Below the pieces are notes generated by a model. It saw only the letters and a list, made by a program, of their open reading frames with translations. It had not been told where the DNA came from and ran no database searches. The translations under genes were made by a program, and so were the position numbers. Positions 59,287 through 64,000 of a stretch of 64,000 bases of DNA are shown one piece after another; position 1 is the stretch's first letter, and each line of letters starts with the position of its first letter. This DNA comes from an uncultured Kiritimatiellota bacterium (lineage in GTDB: Bacteria > Verrucomicrobiota > Kiritimatiellia > RFP12 > DVOR01). The DNA lies in assembly GCA_944389585.1 (NCBI GenBank), contig CALXMW010000004.1, forward strand, positions 1 to 64,000, in the 5' to 3' direction.

Positions 59287-61788
59287 GTGACGCGCGCCTA
59301 CGACACGCTGCTCGGCGCGGACACTGCCCTGGGCACGCCCGTCTCCGTCACCTTCTCCGCCAACAACGCGTGGACGGCCGGCACCTCCGCGACCATGTCG
59401 ACCCTCTTCCACACCTATCTGGACGACTGCATGCCGGGCGCGGACGGATCGCCCGCCGCGCAGGTGGCCACCATCGCCGTCAAGGACGTCCCCTTCGCCC
59501 GCTACGACGTCATCGTCTACTTCTCCACCGGCAGCCAGTGGAAGATTGACGCCACGGGCGGCCTGCGGGAGGATTCGAGCCTGGGCCGCATGGGCTTCTC
59601 GCCCGTCACGGTCAATGGCGAGACCTATTCGTGGCGCAACGGCGCCCTGGTTTCCGGCGAGGCCGCCAAGGGCCTGGCCTTCGGCGAATCCCTGCAACAC
59701 GCGCCTGAACTGGGCGTGAACGCCCTGCGCATCCCCAACCTCTCGGGCGACCTGCTCGTCCAGGGCGGCCCGCGCAACCGCGAGGTGCTCGCCGACGGCC
59801 GCGTCATCCACTCCGGCCGCGGTACCATCGCCGTCATCCAGATTGTCGACGTCTCCCCTTCCATCAGCGTCAATATGGTGGGGAAGGTGGGCAATACCCC
59901 GGAAAATGCCGGCCCCATCCAGGGCATTGTCGGCAATTCGGGCCTGCTCTCCGTCCCGAACGCGCGCTGGAACGACTTCTCGGCCGCCTCCCTGTCCGGC
60001 TTGGTTGACTCCACCGGCACCGCCACGGCCGCGACGGTGGAGACGGACATCGCGTCCGGTGCTTACGGTTCCTACCAGAACAGCACGCAGAACGGCTACC
60101 CGGCCGCCATCACCGACCGCGGCGCGAAATATGGCGTGATGGCCCAGGGCTATCGCGAGGCCTGCGCGAACACGGAGCTCCGCCTGCGCGACATCCCTTA
60201 TCCGCGCTACGACCTCATTCTCTATCTGGGCACGGACAAGAGCGACAAGCAGTGGAACCCCGTCAAGGTGACCACCGCCGCCGGCGGCGTCACCTACTAT
60301 TCCTACCCCGCCGGCTCGACCGACCAGGCCGCCACCGCCTCGAAGACCGACCCCGGCCTCTGGGGCGACACCGAAAATGGCCTCGTCGCCGCGGACATGG
60401 GCCTTGGCAAGGACGCGATGCTCATCCGCAACCTCTCCGACGACGACATCGTCGACATTGAGGAGCATGGCCCTGTGCCCTGCTTCTCTGGTGCGCTCAC
60501 CACCGCTTTGGGCACGGAGTTCCGCCTCCCTTGGGTTCAGAACGCGACCTTGAAACTGGCGGGGTCGCTTCCCAATGTGAGCGCGCAGCTCGACCCAGTT
60601 GCATTTGCCAACATTGCCGGGGTTTATACGGAGACAGGGCTCTGTTATCTCGGGTCGGACGGCAATGTCTTCTGGAGCTCGTCCATCCATGACCGCCCAG
60701 TGGTCTGGACGGGCGCTGCCGGGGACGGCGATTGGAACAATCCCGACAATTGGTATGGCGGCAGGAGGCCCAATGCGACCTATCCTTCCACGGTTCTTGT
60801 TTCCGTGAAGGATGGTGAGGAGACCTTCATCGACATCCCCGATGGGGTGACGATCGAAGCACTGACGGTCGTCGGGCGCGGCGACAGCGGGAAGGTCACG
60901 ATCAACGGCAATCCCACCATCAATTCCGGCAAGGTGACGGTCGAGGGCAAGGTGACGATCGACGGGAGCGCCTTCGTCGAAGAAGCCATCGCGATTGACG
61001 GCGACGTGACGTTGGGCGCGGGCGTGCGCCCTCTCCCCGTCATCACGAAGGGCGACACCGCAGATCCCTACGGCACGGTCACCATCCAGCCCACCCTCGA
61101 GGAGGCCCTCAAGGGCGGCCCCGTCACCCTCCCCGCCGGGAGCGGCACCACCCTGCCCGACGGCGCCCAGATCGTCATCGAGGACGCCGAGGGCAACCAT
61201 GTGGCGACCGTCGGCGGCGCCCTCGCCGAGGATACGCTCACGGCTGGCTTCGCCGTGATGAACCCGCTCCCCGGCGGCGGCGACGTGAGCGACGCCGTCA
61301 AGGACGCCATCGTCGAAGACGCGATGGGGAACGGCATCACCGGGCCCTTCGACGTGGCCCTCACGCCCAACGGCAAGCCCGCGGGGAACCTCGACGGCGC
61401 GACGCTCGAGGAGGCGCTCGACATCTTCGAGGACCTCACGCCCACCGTCACGGAGGACGCCGAAGGCAACAAGACGCTGACCTACGCCTTCTGGTTCGGC
61501 ATCGCCCGCTTCACCCTCGAGAACGGCACGTGGAAGGTCACCGCCCAGGCGATGGACGCCAACGCCGAGAACAAGCCCGCCGCCCTCGCCGCCGGGTGCG
61601 CCTACACCCTCCGGACCAACCTCCCCGGGGCGTCGACGCCCAAGGTCACGGCGGTCGACGAGGCGAACCGCGGCCAGGGCCTTGTGGTGCTGAGCGTGGA
61701 GAACGCGCCCGCGCTCTCCTCCGCCGAGGGGCTGGCGTGCGAGATCGACCTCTTCATCGAGGCCCCCCAGGCGACGCCCGCGGAGTAA
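59287..61788 (+). CDS. large secreted protein, C-terminal part after frameshift
   Basis: 833 residues from the first ATG, but the coding frame really extends back to 59122 (SISLNVANGTNTYTANLSGD...) where it joins the preceding entry; together they would give about 1560 residues. Two related modules at about nt 59471-59865 and 60175-60470 share a (D)VP(F/Y).RYD.I.Y...T strand, a variable middle and a G..AL.IRNLS.D(D/L).V end. Then VVWTGAAGDGDWNNPDNW, a motif common in passenger regions of large autotransporter-like proteins, and a Val/Thr-rich beta region. No C-terminal anchor is seen. It has no start signal of its own, so independent translation is unlikely. Confidence 0.75.
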   Translation: MTRAYDTLLGADTALGTPVSVTFSANNAWTAGTSATMSTLFHTYLDDCMPGADGSPAAQVATIAVKDVPFARYDVIVYFSTGSQWKIDATGGLREDSSLGRMGFSPVTVNGETYSWRNGALVSGEAAKGLAFGESLQHAPELGVNALRIPNLSGDLLVQGGPRNREVLADGRVIHSGRGTIAVIQIVDVSPSISVNMVGKVGNTPENAGPIQGIVGNSGLLSVPNARWNDFSAASLSGLVDSTGTATAATVETDIASGAYGSYQNSTQNGYPAAITDRGAKYGVMAQGYREACANTELRLRDIPYPRYDLILYLGTDKSDKQWNPVKVTTAAGGVTYYSYPAGSTDQAATASKTDPGLWGDTENGLVAADMGLGKDAMLIRNLSDDDIVDIEEHGPVPCFSGALTTALGTEFRLPWVQNATLKLAGSLPNVSAQLDPVAFANIAGVYTETGLCYLGSDGNVFWSSSIHDRPVVWTGAAGDGDWNNPDNWYGGRRPNATYPSTVLVSVKDGEETFIDIPDGVTIEALTVVGRGDSGKVTINGNPTINSGKVTVEGKVTIDGSAFVEEAIAIDGDVTLGAGVRPLPVITKGDTADPYGTVTIQPTLEEALKGGPVTLPAGSGTTLPDGAQIVIEDAEGNHVATVGGALAEDTLTAGFAVMNPLPGGGDVSDAVKDAIVEDAMGNGITGPFDVALTPNGKPAGNLDGATLEEALDIFEDLTPTVTEDAEGNKTLTYAFWFGIARFTLENGTWKVTAQAMDANAENKPAALAAGCAYTLRTNLPGASTPKVTAVDEANRGQGLVVLSVENAPALSSAEGLACEIDLFIEAPQATPAE

Positions 61789-61806
61789 ATCCCGCGCGCG
61801 ACCAAG

Positions 61807-61840
61807 GCGGAGGCCGGGGCCACCCCGGCCTCCGCTTTTT
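61807..61840 (+). terminator. terminator of the second large protein gene
   Basis: Perfect 13-bp stem GCGGAGGCCGGGG (61807-61819) with its complement (61823-61835), 3-nt loop CCA, then TTTTT. Its last T is also the first base of the ispE extended -10. Confidence 0.92.
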
Positions 61841-61848
61841 GGTAGAAT
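61840..61848 (+). promoter_or_regulatory. extended -10, leaderless start of ispE
   Basis: TGGTAGAAT ends 7 nt before the ATG at 61856. An in-frame ATG at 61847 overlaps the -10 itself and so cannot be in the transcript. Confidence 0.6.
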
Positions 61849-61855
61849 GCCGGCC

Positions 61856-62890
61856 ATGAAGGTTTTTGCGCCGGCGAAGGTCAATTTGGGTCTGCGCGTG
61901 CTGGGGACGCGCGCGGATGGGTTCCATGCGCTCGATTCGATCGTCGTGCCCCTGGGCTTCGGCGACGACGTGGAGCTGGAACGGGCCTCGGCGACGGCGC
62001 TGGAGACGGTGGACGGCGGGGTGGGGCTCGGGGCCTTGCCGGAAGACGCGGAGCGGAACCTGGCGGTGCGCGCGGCGCGGCTCTTGGAGCGCGCGGCGGG
62101 GCGGCCCCTGCCCACGCGCATCCGGATCGTGAAGCGCATCCCGCTGGGCGGGGGGCTCGGGGGGGGGAGCACGGACGCGGCGGCGGTGCTGCGGGGGATG
62201 AACGACCTTTGGGGCCTGGGCCTCTCCCGCGGGCGGCTGTGCGCGCTGGGGGCGGAGTTGGGGTCGGACGTGCCGCTCTTCGTGCTGGACGGGACGGTGC
62301 GGATGACGGGGCGCGGGGAAACCGTCGAGCGCCTGCCGATGGCCGGGGCCAAGCCGCTCTGGCTCGTCCTCGCCAACGACGGCACGCACTGCCCCACGCC
62401 GCAGGTCTACAAGGCCTGGGACGCGGGGCGCCCGGCGGCGCCGCCCGCCGCAGGGGCGTGCGGCGCCGCCAATCCAATCAGCCCATCTGCCCATCCGCCA
62501 CGCCACGCCCCGCCCGGCTTGACAAAAGGGGGCGAATTATGGGATACTTTGTGTTTCTTCCTCCGGATGGGAGGGCCTTCGGACGTGGCCGGGGCGGTCG
62601 TGAACGACCTGTCGGCGCCGTGCCTGGGGCTGTTCCCCGGGGTCGCCCGGACGGCCGAGGCCTTGCGGGCGGCGGGTTGCAGAGGGGTGACCCTGTGCGG
62701 CAGCGGCGCGACGGTTTTCGGGCTGGTCGGGTCCCGTGCGGAGGGGGAAGGCGTGCTCGCGCACCCGGCTTTGGCCGGCTGTTGGCGGGCGTGCGCACAG
62801 ACGCTGCCCGATGGTGTAATGGCAGCACACGGGCCTTTGACGCCCATAGTCATGGTTCGAATCCATGTCGGGCAACCATGCAGCGTCTGA
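61856..62890 (+). CDS. ispE: 4-diphosphocytidyl-2-C-methyl-D-erythritol kinase, with an insert and a readthrough tail
   Basis: 344 residues; the family is usually 280-300. It phosphorylates CDP-methylerythritol in the non-mevalonate isoprenoid pathway. GHMP motifs are clear: APAKVNLGLRVLGTRADGFHAL at the N-terminus, the ATP loop IPLGGGLGGGSTDAAAVL and the C-terminal LCGSGATVFGLV. Two oddities: about 25 extra residues between KAWD and the conserved NDL (around SAHPPRHAPPGLTKGGELWDT), encoded by AT-richer DNA holding a promoter; and no stop codon before the tRNA-Gln, so the frame runs through the entire tRNA (29 extra residues from DGVMAAHGPL) to 62890. Start chosen at 61856 because the earlier ATG lies in the promoter. 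Confidence 0.85.
   Translation: MKVFAPAKVNLGLRVLGTRADGFHALDSIVVPLGFGDDVELERASATALETVDGGVGLGALPEDAERNLAVRAARLLERAAGRPLPTRIRIVKRIPLGGGLGGGSTDAAAVLRGMNDLWGLGLSRGRLCALGAELGSDVPLFVLDGTVRMTGRGETVERLPMAGAKPLWLVLANDGTHCPTPQVYKAWDAGRPAAPPAAGACGAANPISPSAHPPRHAPPGLTKGGELWDTLCFFLRMGGPSDVAGAVVNDLSAPCLGLFPGVARTAEALRAAGCRGVTLCGSGATVFGLVGSRAEGEGVLAHPALAGCWRACAQTLPDGVMAAHGPLTPIVMVRIHVGQPCSV
62519..62548 (+). promoter_or_regulatory. internal promoter within ispE, for tRNA-Gln and prs
   Basis: Consensus TTGACA (62519-62524), 18-nt spacer, GATACT (62543-62548) preceded by TGG. It is the only perfect TTGACA -35 that I noticed in the window and faces tRNA-Gln 250 nt downstream. Confidence 0.65.
62805..62878 (+). 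tRNA. tRNA-Gln (TTG), inside the ispE reading frame
   Basis: 74 nt with encoded CCA. The acceptor TGCCCGA pairs with TCGGGCA (U1-A72, typical of tRNA-Gln), the anticodon loop is CTTTGAC (anticodon TTG) closed by GGGC/GCCC, and the T arm is CATGGTTCGAATCCATG. It lies wholly within the open frame of ispE and ends 29 nt before prs. Confidence 0.93.
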
Positions 62891-62906
62891 GAAAGGGAAC
62901 GGCGAG

Positions 62907-63857
62907 ATGGAAAACCTGCAGGTCTTCTCCGGAAGCGCGAATCGGCCCTTGGCCGAGAAGATTGCGGCGTGCATGGGCACGACGCTCGGGGCGATCGACA
63001 TCCGGCATTTCCCGGACGGCGAGACGTTCGTGAAGTACAGCGACAACGTGCGCGGGGCGGACCTCTTCCTGGTGCAGCCGATCTGCAAGCGGCCCAACGA
63101 GATGTTCATGGAGCTGCTGATCATGATCGACGCCGCGCGCCGCGGCTCGGCCGACCGCATCACCGCCGTGCTCCCCTATTACGGCTACGCGCGCCAGGAC
63201 CGCAAGGATCAGCCGCGCGTGCCGATCACCGCCAAGCTGGTGGCCAACCTGTTGGTGGCCGCCGGGGCGAACCGCGTGCTGACGATGGACCTGCACGCGC
63301 AGCAGATTCAAGGCTTTTTCGATATTCCCGTGGATCACCTTCACGCCGCGCCGGTAATGGTGAAATACCTGCGCGAGATGAAGCTGGATAAGCCGCTTGT
63401 GGTTTCCCCCGATACCGGCGGGGTCAAGACGGCTTACGCTTATTCGCAGATGCTGGGCACCGGCCTGGCCATCGTGGCGAAGCAGCGTCTGGGTGCCGCG
63501 GAAGTGGATGCGTTCAGCGTCGTCGGCGACGTCGACGGCTGTGACGTGGTGATGGTGGATGACATGACGACGACGTGCGGGACGCTCTGCGCCGCGGCGA
63601 AGTTGCTGAAGTCGCACGGGGCCAAGAGCGTGCGCGCCGTCGTCAGCCACATCCCCCTCACGCAGGTGGGCATCGACCGCCTGCGCGCCAACGACGGGCT
63701 CATCGAGGAGCTCATCACGACCGACTCCATCCCGCTCGACGAGACCATCGCCGGGCTGCCGTCGATCAAGGTGCTCTCCGTCGCGCCCCTCCTGGCCGAG
63801 GCCATCACCCGCATCCATAACAACCAGTCCGTCTCCTCGCTCTTCCGCCTGTCGTGA
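62907..63857 (+). CDS. prs: ribose-phosphate pyrophosphokinase
   Basis: 316 residues, standard length. It makes PRPP from ribose 5-phosphate and ATP for nucleotide, His and Trp synthesis. Motifs: FSGSANRPLAEKIA, the flexible-loop YYGYARQDRKDQPRVPI, DLHAQQIQGFFDIPVDH and the PRPP-binding VVMVDDMTTTCGTL. The start at 62907 matches the family N-terminus (MENLQVFSGSAN); the frame upstream only reads the tRNA. The next gene, L25, follows in the common prs-rplY order. Confidence 0.95.
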   Translation: MENLQVFSGSANRPLAEKIAACMGTTLGAIDIRHFPDGETFVKYSDNVRGADLFLVQPICKRPNEMFMELLIMIDAARRGSADRITAVLPYYGYARQDRKDQPRVPITAKLVANLLVAAGANRVLTMDLHAQQIQGFFDIPVDHLHAAPVMVKYLREMKLDKPLVVSPDTGGVKTAYAYSQMLGTGLAIVAKQRLGAAEVDAFSVVGDVDGCDVVMVDDMTTTCGTLCAAAKLLKSHGAKSVRAVVSHIPLTQVGIDRLRANDGLIEELITTDSIPLDETIAGLPSIKVLSVAPLLAEAITRIHNNQSVSSLFRLS

Positions 63858-63895
63858 GGGGCCGGGCTTTTTCGCAGAACCAAGGACACACATCC

Positions 63896-64000
63896 ATGAA
63901 CCAGATCACACTCACCGCCCAAGTGCGCACCGAGCAGGGATCCAAGGCCGCCGGCCGCCTGCGCCGCGCCGGGAAGATCCCCGGCATCATCAAGCGCATG
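63896..64000 (+). CDS. rplY: 50S ribosomal protein L25 (Ctc type), N-terminal 35 residues, cut by window end
   Basis: The visible residues (MNQITLTAQVRTEQGSKAAG then RLRRAGKIPGII) match the conserved L25/Ctc start with the RLRRxGxIP motif. L25 binds 5S rRNA. AAGGA lies 9-10 nt before the ATG at 63896, and prs is 38 nt upstream. Length and a possible Ctc C-terminal domain cannot be judged. Confidence 0.85.
   Translation, partial: MNQITLTAQVRTEQGSKAAGRLRRAGKIPGIIKRM

Noticed and set aside
61847-61849. ATG at 61847 as the ispE start
   Set aside because: It overlaps the -10 element, so it would not be transcribed; the next ATG at 61856 gives the family N-terminus.

Overview
This window is GC-rich DNA from a Gram-negative anaerobic bacterium. 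TolB, Pal, TatBC, a MacAB-type exporter and lipoproteins point to two membranes. NfnAB, rubrerythrin and a siroheme reductase point to anaerobic metabolism. Two very large secreted beta-rich proteins, 9-bp-periodic intergenic repeats full of CACAAAG words, a transglutaminase-like protein and an LA_2272-type repeat protein together suggest the PVC group, most likely a Kiritimatiellota/Verrucomicrobiota-type gut lineage. That placement is inference; there is no rRNA here to settle it.

Layout. 1-480 is an interspersed repeat element (A). 605-7207 encodes a 2200-residue secreted protein. 7260-8970 holds two repeat elements (B and C, opposite orientations) around a duplicated tRNA-Gly/tRNA-Lys pair, then tRNA-Arg leading into macA-macB (9063-12444). 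12473-16366 has a transglutaminase-like protein, poly(A) polymerase PcnB and ribosomal protein S20. 16446-19091 is a minus-strand operon of overlapping genes (HMA metal-binding protein, thiamine pyrophosphokinase, lipoprotein, MATE exporter). 19162-23499 is tolB, pal, tatB, tatC and an RdgC-like gene. 23567-31510 is minus strand: nfnAB, then an operon with GH2 glycosidase, sulfatase-like protein, PgpA and an LA_2272-like protein. 31607-38137 is a five-gene minus operon (DUF1846, Rpe, MATE, thioredoxin-like protein, pyruvyl transferase). 38281-39786 is a sulfite/nitrite reductase. 39874-44599 has two dipeptide-type ABC permeases, rubrerythrin and an ABC-F ATPase. 44587-53040 is minus strand: YgjP-like and M3 peptidases, NhaC antiporter, ParE and ClpC. 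53475-55588 holds a TerB/DnaJ protein, release factor 1 and L31. 55740-56444 is a TRIC-type membrane protein. 57096-61788 is a second large secreted protein, broken by a frameshift. 61856-64000 has ispE with tRNA-Gln inside its 3' end, prs and the start of the L25 gene.

Three themes stand out. First, five copies of a modular intergenic element (A-E), built from degenerate 9-bp repeats and a series of short perfect hairpins nearly all with 3-nt loops, sit around the secreted-protein and tRNA genes. Second, promoters share an extended -10 of the form TGnTAnnnT, and at six genes this lies only 6-9 nt before the start codon, implying leaderless mRNAs. Third, tRNA genes are unusually entangled with protein genes: tRNA-Arg sits in the macA leader and tRNA-Gln lies inside the ispE reading frame.
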